From positions 4,583,831 to 4,621,010 of the forward strand of contig BFEA01000018.1 in the NCBI GenBank assembly GCA_003427395.1: a stretch of DNA of 37,180 nt. The letters run 5' to 3'. Of the stretch, positions 1-12,183 are shown in pieces (position 1 is the stretch's first letter; the number at the start of each line of letters is the position of its first letter). The notes under the pieces are model-generated. The model saw nothing but the letters and a program-made list of their open reading frames with translations, was not told the DNA's origin and made no database searches. The translations under genes and the position numbers were made by a program. This DNA is from Chara braunii. Lineage: Eukaryota > Streptophyta > Charophyceae > Charales > Characeae.

Positions 1-225
1 GCCCCCGTGCGGTGCCGGACCGATTGCGCCCGACACCGCCCTCTGACGAAAACGCAACTACGCAGCCTAGGAACACCGCATTCAAATAGAGCACACCCCT
101 ATGCTCTATGCAGGCGATAACAACCAACTTGACAAAACACTAATCGCACAACAATTGTGTGCAACAATAAAGGTGCAACGCTCTCCAACTGACGCCTAGT
201 TAAGTGCACGGTGAGTGCCCTGTAA

Positions 226-242
226 GTGTACTGCAAGTACAC
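226..242. repeat. Short perfect inverted repeat in A1
   Basis: GTGTACT and AGTACAC flank a three-base GCA spacer. The same 17 bases recur unchanged in A2 at 12373-12389. The function is unknown. Confidence 0.6.
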
Positions 243-786
243 AATCAACAACCGAACACGATGGCAACTCAACAAATGTTGCGTGTACAGCAGCAAACAA
301 ACTCTAACTTGTTAATCCTGCCAGTAGCAGCAATCAGCTAAACCAGCCAGCAACAATACCTGGCGTCCACAATCAATGGCTATCAAACTGAGCGAACAAT
401 CAACGCCTTGAAGAGAAAACAGCAGCAGTAGCTTTGCTAAACAACATTGGCACCTCTTGAAGCAGCGACACTTGCCTTTCGCTGCTGAAAACAGCAGCAA
501 TACCAATCTGGCGCATAGCAGTAGCACAGACGCCGGCTACAGCGGTTGACCCAAACTAACAGCAACTTGCCGTAGCAAGCAGCGGTGTCCAGCGGCTGCA
601 CCCTGCTACGAGAAGCAGCAAATCGAGTCAACAACTGAGTCTGTTGCGGAGAACTACAGTGCCCCCAATAGCGGACGAACTGACAACTTTAGTAGAGGCC
701 AAACGCACTGCAACGTGAACAACAAGGTGCAACAGTCTGATGATGGGCTGATAACTCAGTAGAAATGCCGGTCAAAAACACAGCAA

Positions 787-1323
787 TCATGTACATAGAA
801 GCCTCAAGAGTAGCGGTGGCGTAAAGGGGAATAACAGCCAGACTCCGAAAAATAGTAGCAAGGCACGGAAAAAAAATGAAAAATAAAAAATAAAAAATAA
901 AATAAAAAATAAAAGCCCTGAAACTACAACAGCGATACGCAGCAACCACAATAATCCTAGTAGGTCATCCGCAGTAGGAGAAATGCACAGCAATCCGCAG
1001 GTCCGTATTTGTTCAAAGGCAATCTGAGACACAGATGCTACGTTGTGAGGTAAAGAGATAAGTTGCCACCTACAAAACCAAAGAAGAACTCTCAATTTGT
1101 CATTTCCTGCTACGTCTCTTCCCAAAGGCTCCTCCAAGAAGTAGGCTATGAGGAAGGATCCGTGCATAGCCATAAGCAGGTTGAGGTCTCGTACTTTAAA
1201 CGGATTTAAACAGGCAAACCACTCCCCCAACTCCACAGTGGCTGCAGGCAGATACCAAGTGTCAAAACGAGGGGGGCGGCCACCAAAATAAACTGGTAAC
1301 TGATTTAGTAAGTGACAGTGCAT
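787..1323 (-). other. Unassigned minus-strand open frame inside A1, probably not a gene
   Basis: This is the longest ATG-started open frame in repeat A, 178 codons. I recognise no domain. The matching frame in A2 lies at 12919-13365 and is cut on its upstream side by a TAG where A1 reads CAG. Over about 100 aligned residues the two copies differ at about a dozen positions by amino-acid replacement, and I see no excess of silent changes, which argues against selection for a protein. The downstream part runs through an A-rich AAAAT tract (about 868-912) that encodes a low-complexity F/I/Y stretch. I read it as a chance or long-dead frame. Confidence 0.3.
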
Positions 1324-1750
1324 TGCTCACACTTAGTCGTGCATAGCTCAGTCTTTTGAAACAGATATATGACTATTGGCAGGATCTACCAGGTAAGTAA
1401 TAAAAGTAAAAAAAAATCAAAAATAAAAAGCAGCAAAAACCGAGTGAAATCTCCCCTTTATCACGTCCGCTCTGCACATAGCCAGTTTTCAGTGACTCTG
1501 GTGGAAATCCCGACTAGGTGAGCATACTGTTCGGTTCTACCTAGGAGGTTTGAACACCGTGGAGAGGAAAGCCTCCACAACTGTGATAACCACGGGGGTG
1601 AGCACCACCGTGACCTCAACCAGCAAGTAAGTTACTTCCTCCTCCTCTTTGTGGTCCCTTTCGATTGGTGCACCACCATCTCTCCACAATATTATTACTT
1701 ATTTTTATGCACGTGGTCACACCCTTTGTCCATATCCATCCAACCCTCTT

Positions 1751-1754
<4 letters not shown>

Positions 1755-1818
<64 letters not shown>
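1755..1818. repeat. CT dinucleotide microsatellite in A1
   Basis: This is an uninterrupted TC/CT run of 64 bases, about 32 units. The equivalent tract in A2 is far longer and contains an assembly gap. Leucine-serine frames that read through it on the plus strand are artefacts of the repeat. Confidence 0.97.
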
Positions 1819-1821
<3 letters not shown>

Positions 1822-2036
1822 GACCTCGCGAACTTCTTCTCCCTATTCTCCTATTATACCAATCTAACAGCTAAACTAGAACTATTAACAGAGTCGCCCC
1901 TGCAAAAACCTCACAATCGTTTCCTACCTTGGCCAAATTCGTCAAGAATCAGACGAGTTAACCACTTTTCCCTTCTCACTTCCACCTCGCTTGCCTTATT
2001 TCGTCTTTGTCATCTTCGTTTCTCTTTCCCGATGCA

Positions 2037-2058
2037 CCTGGCCGACTTCCTGGCCAGG
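2037..2058. repeat. Inverted repeat in A1
   Basis: CCTGGCC and GGCCAGG flank an eight-base spacer. A2 has the same arms near 14347-14368 with one change in the loop only. The function is unknown. Confidence 0.5.
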
Positions 2059-2544
2059 TTCGTGCGATCCTAATGGCACATCGAGGACGATCAGCTATAG
2101 GCCGGAGAGGAACTACCAACGAACATGGTGAAGTCTTGAAGACCAGCGGAAGTAATGATTAGCGGGAGGATGATGATCGCCCAGGTGGAGGCAAGTGACT
2201 CAGCGTTCAAAGTAAGCACCACAAGCAGCGCACCAGCATGGCAAACAACGCACCAACAACGGGATCTTGTTGACGACCACCAAGGCCACCACAATGGGAT
2301 CAGGCGCCACGCACGCAGCAACCAAGATGACCATGACAACTCCCCAAATATGCTAAAATGAGGATGAATCTTCCCCTAAAACACGAGAAGATACATCGCC
2401 ATACTGTGACAGGTATGTATTTCCTGCCCTTTGTCATTCTCCCGACGTCTTTTTCCCTCCTATCTTCCACTACCCTCCGCCATTGGTCGTTCCGTCTTCA
2501 CCATCATGTTCGCCTGTCCCAAAACCCCGGAATAACATCTTATT

Positions 2545-2572
2545 TCGCTCGATTCTATAGAGAATCGAGCGA
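2545..2572. repeat. 28-bp palindrome in A1
   Basis: The arms TCGCTCGATTCT and AGAATCGAGCGA are perfect 12-mers around ATAG. The same palindrome is unchanged in A2 at 14857-14884, although flanking sequence has diverged. It could be a protein binding site or a cruciform-forming sequence. Confidence 0.75.
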
Positions 2573-5449
2573 GATATTGAAATCTCACCTCCCGCCACAG
2601 CTGCACTCCCGCCACCTTCGCGCACCCTCGTTTTCTACTAACACCATTCCCACTATACTAACGCCAAAACTAACGCGACCATTGCACTCGCCCTACGCAA
2701 AAACCTCTAGTAAGCATCTCGCCTTGCCCGAATCCATTAAGGATTGGGTGTGATAGGGTCTTCCATCCCCCACTATTCTTCCTCCTTCATCGCCATCTCC
2801 CTCTCCGAATGCACCCGGCGCTACCTTCGTCCAGGTTCATTCTTTTCTTGCTGGTCTTCGCTGCCTTGCCTCTCTCGTCCTCCCTTGTCTCAGTCACTGC
2901 AGAGCTGTGCGCTAACCCAAACACCACAACTGGTGTTACTTAATACAAACAGCAGGACGGTCATCACGGAGCCAAAATCCGCTAAGGAGTGTGAAGCAGC
3001 TCCCCTGCCGCATGAGTCAGCCCCGTAAAAGGGCGGAGCTGAAACGTGCGACCTATGCTCGTCCGTCGGAGTGCGCTGGGCCCACTGCTATAGCTGCTGC
3101 TTGAACCTAGGTGAGGCGGGTTCCATGTGACCGGCCGCTACAGCGGCCTCTGCCCTGTTGCCCTATGGCCGACTGTGCCCAGGGTACCGTCCACCATCTT
3201 TCGGGTCCCAACGGGCATGGTTCGGGCCGCACTGTTGTATCTTTTCAGATGGGACAAGGTCCTGGCCTCTCGAGCAATGACGAATTGGTCCTTTGCTGGT
3301 CATACGACGCCATCCACAAGTGCAAGAACTCTTGTGAACGGATTTTCACCAATTCTTGGAGACAAAAATTAATAAAATAAAATAAAATAAAATAAATAGC
3401 GCATTTGTGGTCACCTCCAGTGGTGGCCGCTATTTTCCTTGGCCTCGCGGCTCCACAGGCCGCTGACAGAATGGGCACACAAATGGTGCATCCGGGACTT
3501 CGACAAGGTCTGTGTGACCAGTCTTGTTCCTCACGGGCCCCGACGAGAGCGCTCCCACTCAGTTCTTACTGCAGATCATGGTTGGTGGATGGTGCACCTG
3601 CAGAGTGTCCCTGCCACTCAGGTTTCTTTCACCTCGTGGGCTAAACCACCCACCGGCTCGCATGCACGTTGAACTCCTCGACCCATGTTTCAAAAGGGGC
3701 AGGATACAGGAGTTTCGCCAGCATCCAGAACACGCCGAAACCCAAATGGGCCCGTTAAAAGAGGCGTGTGGTCAATGTCCTCAACTGTGGTGACGACCAC
3801 TTCGCGAAGATTGCAACCGCTGGCACCTTCAACCCACGCTGGCTGGTACCCCACAAATAACCTTAGTATCGATGTCGGTGCCGCGTCCCAGAAACAGGAC
3901 CGACAACAAAAAAATAATTATAAAAATACAACGGTGCTTTCGGGAAGGGAAACCGCCGACGCCCCTTTCAATTATGTCGCCCGGACCCACGGATGGGCTG
4001 ACAACAAAACCAAAGGGGATAGCCCTGCCGGACCCTCAACCCCTCGGCATCTCCAACCGGTCCTATGCTCCGCTGTCGCCGGTCGCCATCCTCGATCCCT
4101 GTACCTTCGCTTCGAAAGTCCAATGCTGTTTACCAATAGTGCTAGTCCCCAAGGCTGAGACGGACTACTGCAAAATTCAATATAAATTGTTGCCGCACAG
4201 CACGCGGGCCTACCAAAATACATCAAGGCTACTCCTTGGCCTACGGGCCAAGCTCACGACTGTTGACCTATGATGCCCGCCACTCATAGAGCCTGGCTCC
4301 GTCCACGACTGTCAACCTCCCGCATCTACCGCGCGGAGGTCACCGCTTGCGTTCTACTTTCTCTCGCACACCCCAATTGCTGCCCAAAGCAACACCACTT
4401 CCGATGACACATGGCGTATGAACGCAGCTGTACCATGGTCACTTCAATAAAAGAAAAACTTTTCCTTGTTTTATTCAAACCAAAAATTTTGTCGGCGGAA
4501 ACGCCGACTCTATAGCATCAAGAATAAAAATCATCACGGGCGCCTCAAAACTGCGCGCCCATACACTCTCTACTTCTAGTCAATCACTAAGTCAGCGTGA
4601 ACAAACCACAACTGCGACTCGTGCAGTATACTCCAATTTCGAACGAAACTTATTTTCTGTCACTTGCAAAAACCAGGGTGGATACCCTTGTAAGGATATT
4701 CGCACCGACAGCTTACCGGACCTTATTAAGCGACGTCCCTGTCGCCTCGAATAATAAAAAAACTATCAATTTATCCAAAACTTCAAATTCTGACGAAAAA
4801 AAATACAATCCGATCGGCCAACTTGACTCCGTTTGAGGATCTTATCAAATGACCCTCAGTGATAACTAATCACTGCAAGGGTTTCAACCTGGGTCTCCTG
4901 TGACTAGACCTTGGACACCGGGATACTTGATCCGTACTACAATGTTAAGTTTGTTCGAAGTAGTCATTGATAATTCTCTCCCTTTGTTTTAGACATCAGC
5001 TGGCTCATCGTTGGGTATCCTGTTTAGTCATCGTCCTGCATGGAGGGTCATAACTTAGAACGTGGGCCCTAACCGAGACCTTTTAAAGACACTTTCGCCT
5101 TTCTCACAAAATATTCACAAAAATATGTAACTTTTATCACAGATCCCTCCTGCAGTCCAGTACAGGAGAGTCAGGTCTCCATCTTGGCCCACCATAGTCT
5201 GGTTGATCGAGTCAGATCTACGATCCGCCGTGTTGTTATATTAGCGGCAGTACCCTCGTTGGTTGCGTAACGATAGGCAATTTTTTCTGATAAACATTCT
5301 ATCAGGAGTCTAAAAAAAACACGACAGACTCGACTCTTATCCCTCCATCATCCCGCGGGAATAAAACCATATGAGGCGGTCACACCCCTCAAGCCTTACC
5401 CTTTGGTGAGACGTGGGTTCGCTGCCAGGTTGCGCCAGTCAGTAGCCAA

Positions 5450-5471
5450 CACTAGGGGTTGCGCCCTAGTG
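5450..5471. repeat. Inverted repeat
   Basis: CACTAGGG and CCCTAGTG are perfect 8-bp arms around GTTGCG. It is single in this window and has no neighbouring gene. Confidence 0.55.
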
Positions 5472-5859
5472 ATGCTAGATTATCCCCTAGCTGAGTCTCT
5501 CATATATATCTTAAGATTAACATCATAGTGACTGGACGATGTGTCGCAATAAACTCAGGCCTACTGCGGGACTATGCAGAGGTCTGTCTTTCTCAAAGGC
5601 ATTTACCTGTTTTCTATGGGACACACAGAGAGCACTGCATCCTCTCCAAAATCCACAAAAAATCACCGTCAGATTCACAGGGTTGTGGCCTCCCACTTGA
5701 TCAGAGTAAAGCAGAGCACACATCTTAAAGACATCTCTCAAAGTTTCACCAACTTGCGACCTTCCAAAATTCCATCAATAAATAATCAATTTCTTGGTCT
5801 TTCTCGTCAGACTTTATTGTTCAAACTGTTGTCCATGCCGTTTCAATAATTTAACCACC

Positions 5860-5985
5860 TTCCATTTTTGAAGGGGAATCACTCATAAAATCTCACAACC
5901 CCTTTTCTCATGGAGGGGAATCAACCATAAATTATCACAACCACCTCCCACATGGAGGGGAGTCAAACATAAAACACTCATTACT
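5860..5985. repeat. Short tandem repeat, about three 42-46-bp units
   Basis: Three consecutive imperfect units share a core of GAGGGGAATCA (or GAAGGGGAATCA) followed by CATAAA and then TCACAACC. The cores begin near 5870, 5913 and 5955. The units differ at several positions, so the array is old. No gene is associated. Confidence 0.65.
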
Positions 5986-8851
5986 GAGAGACCAACTTGT
6001 GGGTCCTCATCTCAACTCAACAATTAACATTCGGCATGGACAGGCATTTAAGTTTCAAAAGATTCATTAACACATTTTCACGAAACGAACTGCGCTTCCC
6101 TTTCTTATACTTGAGCCTATTGTGTGTTCGTAGGCAGATTGTGCGAGTATACTAAAGAGTAAACACTTTACACATCACTCACAAAACGTATGAGATGCAT
6201 CCTGTACACATCTCACACAAAAAAATCATCATACATAAGAATAAATCCACACATGTGAGAGTGATAGTGATCGTCAGACCAACCAGTAGTCTCAGGTCTT
6301 TATTATGTATAAAGTTATAGTATCTCAACTCAAAAGGAATCAAAATAGCCTTAAAGTCACACACATACTCAGAGTTGAACAACCTTAATTTAAAAGATAA
6401 ACTAGGTAATCCCTACCTCAGAGTCAGTCAGTCTTATCAGTTCCTTACCGGACCTTATTGCTAAACTTTCATTCGCTCTTTAAAATTTATCTCTTCCAAT
6501 GGTCCTGATCATTCAATAATAACAATCAATAATATTTATATATATTGTAATGCTATATATCGTAATGGAGAATGAATAATTATGATAAATAATAATGATG
6601 TCACGATCAAGTGAATTTTTCCAACCAGGAAGGGTTTCAAATGCAATAATAATAAAAATATTATATTATACTTCCCGAGACTTTGATAAAAATATATTGT
6701 GTCGAGGGCCAGTGTAATTCTTTCTCAAAGGTATAACATCTTATTCTTGAGCCTCGCTCAAGGATCAAGCCTCACTGCATCTCCCTCCGATTCCAACACT
6801 TGCACCTTGCAGACCCTCGCCAACAAGGTAATCAACCTCACCATGCATACTCCGGGATGACCTATCCCTTCGCATGCAGATGAACCCACTTGACACAAAT
6901 ATAGTTGGGGATTCACCCCCTACCTCTCTGTGGCAGGCAGTAGCTGTCTCCCTCAAAGGCTATGGTCTGACAAGGTTCAAACACTTTCCTCCTATTCGGT
7001 AGTAATGTACTCATTTTAAGATCAGACGACAACACCCCACTATGGATCACGAACATAGTTCTGGCGTGGGTCTCATTACTACCTACAAGACAAGATTATA
7101 ATTTTTTCAAAGCCATCTCTCAGGGAATAATAACATAAGGTTGCAACTTTCTTTAGGGTAGACTTCACACATTGACCACTTTCTTGCGAGATTCACTTTT
7201 CCAAGAAACTGGTCACTCCATTCATCTCCGAATCCGCATCAGACGTGCATTCTGTGTAACTTCTTTACCCTCTTTTAAAAAATCAACCTATGCATATCGG
7301 TTCAGAATAAAAATAGACATAAGTTGATAATTTCAAGTTGACTAACTTATATAGATAAAATTAGAAGAATTATTTTTAAATAAATCAAATCGAAAAGATA
7401 GTAAATGTGGCTAGTCATAAATGAATAAATCTCAGATAAATGACATCGAGTACATAAAATTACATGAGTATGCATTTAAATAAGCTTATTTAAATATATG
7501 TTGACGCAACTGAATGAATTTCATAGATAGGATCAAAGGGTTAAAAAGGTAAACTCAAATTCTTAGTTAAAATAAACATTTATGGTTTCCCTTAAACGAG
7601 TCTTTTGGTAAGACGAAAATACCTATTCCTAACCCAAGTCATTTCCTATCGCTAGCGTACCATGGCGTTGTCATAACAACATAGGTAGCTTAGTGACCGT
7701 GTTTCAAGTACCAAAGATCCTTCCTCGGACAACCAAACGGACAAAGTCGCACTAATGCAAACGATGGTCAGTCTAGGACATTTGATACGCATAGCATCGT
7801 CCGTACTACTCTATGATACTTTGATCCGTAAAATTTTAAATGAAGTTACCACTACTAGGTCTCAAAATACACTTGCATCCTTACCATACACCGCCATCCA
7901 ATAGTGCAATCCTACTCCAACCATCATTAGATTACTCACTCATCACTCATTTATCTAACGCCATTAATAAAGATTGTCGTTTTGCCTGGATCATCAGCCT
8001 GCTTTTAATCTGGGTTCGTTCTCTAAGGATCCCGGTAGGCAGCCGAGATCCCCGGCAACGGCACCACCTGTCGGACGCATCGGTCTCGCAGGGGGACCCT
8101 CCAAGCCGCGTCACGCAGGATTTTGCAGGACTTCGTCGTGGAGCGTGGTTTGCCACTCCGATTGAGTGCGTCAGCCGTACCTCTCGCGAGCCCCTACGAC
8201 AGGACAGGGTCATGCGACACACTGCTTACCTCCACCTGCGGGAGGTGTCACCATCCCTTGGGTGGACGTATCCCCGCCAAGCTACCGAACCACGTGCGAA
8301 AACTTTTCGTATGCAATCGCAGAGGTGGCCCGACCGAGGGCGTTTCTCGTTCGCTGTAGCATAAGGGGTACGCGCGGTCAACGCCCCTCAATCGGACCCA
8401 CACACGAATCGACGCATTGGGGGGCTGAGGTCCTAAGCACGACTCGCCGTCGGTCGACTAGGACGCATCCTACATACCACTCGTTACACCACAACACTCA
8501 CACACACGGAATGATACAAAACAGACAACACAACAACACAATAACACAACAACAGTCCTAGTCCCTTCAGTGTCCGACCCATAACCTTTTAAAATGGAAG
8601 TCGGTTAGGCGTCGCGCGTGAGACTTAAGATAAAATCACGCAGGCGCAGAGCTTTCTCATATCGACTAGCCATGCAAGCATACGCAAGCAGTCGTTACGA
8701 TGAAGTACTGTGTAGTACCCAAAATCATGCGACCCTCGATAACCTCGGGGGTTACACACGCGCCTTGAGGGGTTAATCTCTCGACGCTGGACAACCGCCA
8801 AGGCAGCTGATCACCACACCCTCTTCTGCACCCTGTGGAGAGTGGGTGGTA

Positions 8852-8869
8852 CACAGGTTCATACCTGTG
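8852..8869. repeat. Conserved small inverted repeat in B1
   Basis: CACAGG and CCTGTG flank TTCATA. In B2 (22677-22694) the arms are identical while the loop is TTCAAG, so the only changes fall in the loop. It resembles a tRNA T-arm superficially, but there is no A box at a suitable distance. Confidence 0.55.
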
Positions 8870-9730
8870 GTGACAATCCTCTCTTATTACCCTGGAGACC
8901 AGCTCCACCATCCAGGGCATGGAGAGAACTCGAGGGGTTTGACTTTGACAGTTGCCACAGACTATAACGTCCAACTATAAAATTCGAAAAAGCAAAAGGA
9001 TAAAAGGGGGGAATCTCTCTTTTCTCTCAAAGCATAATTTGTTTAACCCTTGCGCACGGTCACAATAGGTCGAGCGAACACCCACGTGTATGTATGTACA
9101 TATATATAAAGGGTTATAAATATGTGGGACTCCTCTCAGCCATATATACTTAAATGATCGCTGACAGTCAAATCCAAAGTCCGAATCACCAAACATACCT
9201 GCAATCACATCAAAGATTCAAACAAAAGTCAATGCACTATACGGGGTCAACTTCAACTATTCTTTGCGTTTACACCCCTCGCTTTAGCCATACAGGCCTC
9301 ATTCTTTGTGCAACTTTCAAAATAAAATACTCACTATCCTTATTAAATGATTATTCAAATAAAGTCCGGGTAAGAACACAACGAAACAAATCAAACCATA
9401 GGGCTAAAGCCTTTAGGTTGAGTGGCAAGAGTGGATTGAAGTTGAATCGAAAACCGACGAATCGGCAAACGACCTATTATCAGTGATACTAATAGAAGAT
9501 GATGCTCAGTAGGATCAGATTGAACAGGTCAAGCCTTTAATTGAATTCGCAGCCCTGCATCACAGTACAGACCAAANAGAGTCACTACTACGTTTGAGCC
9601 AAAAGGAGAACGTACTNCATCTCGTAGCCTAGCTCCTCTACTAACGTTCACCTTACCTCCCTCAAAGTCATCCATAACTNNGGCATTGTCTTGCCAAAGT
9701 TTTCCCTAACANAAAATAATATAACTCTCC

Positions 9731-9860
9731 AGATTTCACAAAATTTTGGCAGCGCTTCTCATAGGAAAAGTGTCTTTCCAGAATATTCAGGTGTCCAAAA
9801 ATGACTAACTCCTTCAGATTTGTAAAAATTTCGGCAGCGCTTCCCGTAGGAACAAGAGAC
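9731..9860. repeat. Two tandem units of about 85 bp in B1
   Basis: Two imperfect units each contain AGATTT, then AAAAATTT/AAAATTTT, then GGCAGCGCTTC and TAGGAA. They start near 9731 and 9816. B2 has three related units (near 23625, 23705 and 23785). Several ambiguous bases lie nearby, as expected for a repeat collapsed in assembly. Confidence 0.65.
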
Positions 9861-10249
9861 TGGCAAGATTTATACAAAGCTGAAAATGCAAAGACAAAAC
9901 ATAACTATACTTGGGACCAACTTCTGACACTTACCTGATAGTTAGAACCGGACATAGTATGCACGATCCCTTCTTGAAGATGACATCGTGAGCTAACACC
10001 GATCCTAACTCCTAGTAGGGTCAGTCCTATCTTATCCCAAGTTTCCCTCCCAGCATCCATCTCACCTACTTATAGCTTCAACATTTTGCGAGCATCTAAA
10101 GCAACTAAGCTATCAAAAAGATGCCCCAAACGAGTGTCCACAAACATGCATAACAAACATCTCTCTCAGTCCCACATGAGTTTAATCCAAATAGTTCGTT
10201 AATCTTTCATTTCTTTTGACCCTCAGTAACCTCCTTTCCTATGGCATAG

Positions 10250-11475
10250 GATCAAACCGCCCCAACTTAGGGGTACGCCCGACCTGCCTAAGTGAAACAA
10301 ATAGGGTACGTACAACTAGACTGCCCCAACTTAGGGGTATGCCTAGCTTCCATGACAAAAACGTATGTCCAGACTGCCCCAACTTAGGGGTATGCCCAAC
10401 CCAACATAAACTGTGCACATAAAGCATATGACCAGACTGCCCTAATTTAAGGGTACACCTGACTTTTGCTTAACTGATGACATGAGGCATATGACTAGAC
10501 TGTCCTAACTTAAGGATATGCCTAGTCAGCCTTAAACGAAGTTTACGTAGGGCATAACATTAGACTGCCTTAACTTAGGAGTATGCCTAACCTGCCTAAA
10601 CAAACACAAACGACGAATGGTCAGACCGCCCTAACTTAAGGGTATGTCCAACCTACATAACATGAACGACATAGGGTATATCGCTAGGCTGCCCCAACTT
10701 AGGGGTATGCCTAGTTAGCCTAAACTGCTTAAGTCACATAAGACAACGTGACCAGGGCGTCCTAACTTAATGGTACGCCTGATCTGCCTGAACAAACACA
10801 AACAACGTATGACTAAGCCGCCCTAACTTAAGGATACGCTTAGCCTCCGCAACGACAATTTGAAACAAACATAAATACTTTGGTACAAACTGTATAATTT
10901 CCTTTCTTCTTTAGGTAGATGGTCAAACCTACCCAACTTAGGGAGACATCCAACCCTGCCTTACATTTAAAAGGAAAAATAAAAGAAGATTTATACCAAC
11001 TCTCTGCTCTTTTATATTATCACGAGCACAAGACTGAACCGCCCTAACTTAAGGGTACGCTCAGTCTGCCCAAGTTACCTTCACTTTATATTCTTCAGTT
11101 GTCTCTCTTCTCTTTCTGTTCTATCTGACTTACTGACTGACTCTCCCAACTTAGGGTGCCCGGTCTGCCAGATAATATAAGTTCATATAATATATGTATC
11201 AAATTTTATACTTTGGTTGACCATTAAGTTCACAACTCATAATTAAGCCGCCCCAACTTAGGGGTACGCTTAGTCTTATGCCCTTGTCCCCCTCAGAAGA
11301 AAACACACACAAAACCGGGTCTACGCAACTTAGAATATCCCCAACTCTTTTTCCAACGACCCAAAAGAAACATTAGGATTTTGCGTCCTCCCAACTTAGG
11401 GTGCTCGTCCTCCTGTTCAGAAATCCCAGAAAAGCAATAGAGACTGGTCCGTCCAACTTAGGATAGGCCCAGTCC
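10250..11475. repeat. Array of about 17 covarying hairpin units (B1 array)
   Basis: Units about 34 nt long recur roughly every 55-75 bp, spaced more widely towards the right. Each has a loop AACTTA (once AATTTA), an inner arm pair and often an outer arm pair. Inner arms include CCCC/GGGG (units at about 10259, 10323, 10692, 11251), CCCT/AGGG (10440, 10630, 11042) and TCCT/AGGA (10503). Outer arms include GACTAG/CTAGTC (10493-10527), CTAGGC/GCCTAG (10684-10714), CTAAGC/GCTTAG (10813-10843), GACTGA/TCAGTC (11032-11066) and GACTGG/CCAGTC (11442-11474). The arms change in matched pairs while the loop stays constant. The units near 10921, 11316 and 11380 pair poorly or only at the inner arm. The role is unknown. 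Confidence 0.85.
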
Positions 11476-11745
11476 TACAAAGTCATACATCCCGCCCAAC
11501 AAACAAAAATAAAACATAGCACTGAACTCACTCAAGTTAGAGGGATCCAGCCTTGGGTTGACCCGGTCAAACAAATGCAAAACACCTTTAGCCCGCCTTT
11601 CCCCATTTTTCCTTTTCTTAATTCAAACAGATTAAGTATCTGAATTTCACACATAATTCGTTCTTTTCAGTTCGCAGTGGTTCAAGAAACAAAGTAACGA
11701 CAATATAAAGTCAAAAATAGTCTTTATCATAGTCTCAGTCAAAAA

Positions 11746-12183
11746 AGGTAGTAGATTTAGGGGAATACGGGATCATACGAGTGAAGCGAGATTATACCTG
11801 AGTGTTCCCTGCCTTTAGAACCCCACCTGGGCTCCGGCAGAGCTCCTGCAATCGGTGGGTGGACCTCCCACAAGGTCTTGCTGGGGTTCTACGAGTTGCA
11901 ATCCCGCCTGCCGCCTTCCTTTCATAACCTTAGACCAGACTTAGAGTAAGAAGGACAGAAGGAGGGGTTTCAGATGCTCAAGATACAAGAGAGGGCCAAC
12001 TCAACTCACAGGAGAGGGCCTTGATATCTTCATGCGCCTGAGGGTCCCGCAATGGTGGTCAAATGCGCGAGTAAGATGGTCAAATCGAAGCCAAATCTCA
12101 GAGCGACGAGCCTCTGACGGTCCTCCAAGTTGCAGCAATAACCCTCTTCCAAAGGTCTGACCACACCCTCAAACCGCCATACT
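11746..12183. other. Spacer between B1 and A2
   Basis: This 438-bp stretch has no gene I recognise. A GC-richer part (about 11820-11930) is followed by purine-rich sequence with two GAGAGGGCC motifs (near 11990 and 12011). It might be the continuation of A2 or of B1, since the window holds no second copy to define the edges. Confidence 0.5.

Larger units (their letters stand above)
37..4712. repeat. Large dispersed repeat A, copy A1 (non-coding, about 4.7 kb)
   Basis: This block matches 12184-17020 in the same orientation from the shared CGCCCTCTGAC at the left edge to the shared CGACAGC at the right edge. The first 36 bases of the window do not match the sequence left of A2, so the left edge seems real. 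By eye the copies are above 90% identical, and many differences are C/T or G/A, often at CpG (for example ATCGCACAAC against ATCACACAAC). Several frames are open in both copies but none resembles a known protein. The edges are not TG...CA, and I see no primer binding site after the right edge, so I do not call it an LTR. It contains a CT microsatellite, A-rich tracts near 868-912, a TAAAA microsatellite near 3372-3396 and several palindromes listed separately. The family is unidentified. Confidence 0.93.
4713..8072. other. Non-coding stretch between A1 and B1
   Basis: I find no gene here. The first half (to about 5500) has moderate GC and resembles repeat or leader-type sequence. From about 6400 to 7600 it is strongly AT-rich with runs of AAT/ATA (for example 6515-6600). 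No long open frame resembles a protein. It does not match the equivalent interval right of A2 (17021-21904), so A and B are not simply parts of one duplicated segment. A hairpin at 5450-5471 and a short tandem repeat near 5860-5985 are the only structures I can support. Confidence 0.6.
8073..11745. repeat. Large dispersed repeat B, copy B1 (non-coding, about 3.7 kb)
   Basis: This block is collinear with 21905-25910. Similarity is high at the left (8073-9000, from the shared GGGGGACCCTCC) and lower but continuous to the right, ending after the shared motif AACACCTTT and following T-rich sequence. Landmarks in order are a GC-rich block (8073-8480), a conserved small inverted repeat (8852-8869), an AT-rich middle, two tandem units containing GGCAGCGCTTC (9731-9860), and the hairpin array (10250-11475). 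Six of the isolated Ns of the window (9577-9712) lie in it. I see no protein. It may be the untranslated or LTR part of a large LTR retrotransposon, since such plant elements often carry tandem repeats in untranslated regions, but I found no PBS or polypurine tract that proves this. Confidence 0.85.

Noticed and set aside
1649-2073. Plus-strand frames rich in serine-leucine repeats (also 13660-14439)
   Set aside because: They are translations of the CT microsatellite and, in A2, of an assembly gap.
2744-3644. Open frames in repeat A at 2744-3028, 3111-3380 and 3405-3644
   Set aside because: They are open in both A copies, but overlapping frames are open too, starts are often non-ATG, and differences between copies change amino acids freely.
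8123-8359. Conserved small protein in B1 and B2 (8123-8359 and the end of 21820-22191)
   Set aside because: The frames share a stop and a block HHPLGGRIPAKLPNH, but substitutions fall at all three codon positions without an excess at the third, as expected for conserved non-coding DNA.
8846-8872. tRNA-like promoter around the CACAGG stem in B1 and B2
   Set aside because: A B-box-like sequence exists, but no A box lies at the required distance.
10250-11475. CRISPR array
   Set aside because: The regular spacing invites it, but the repeated units are degenerate, linkers are themselves similar, no cas genes exist and the context is a plant genome.
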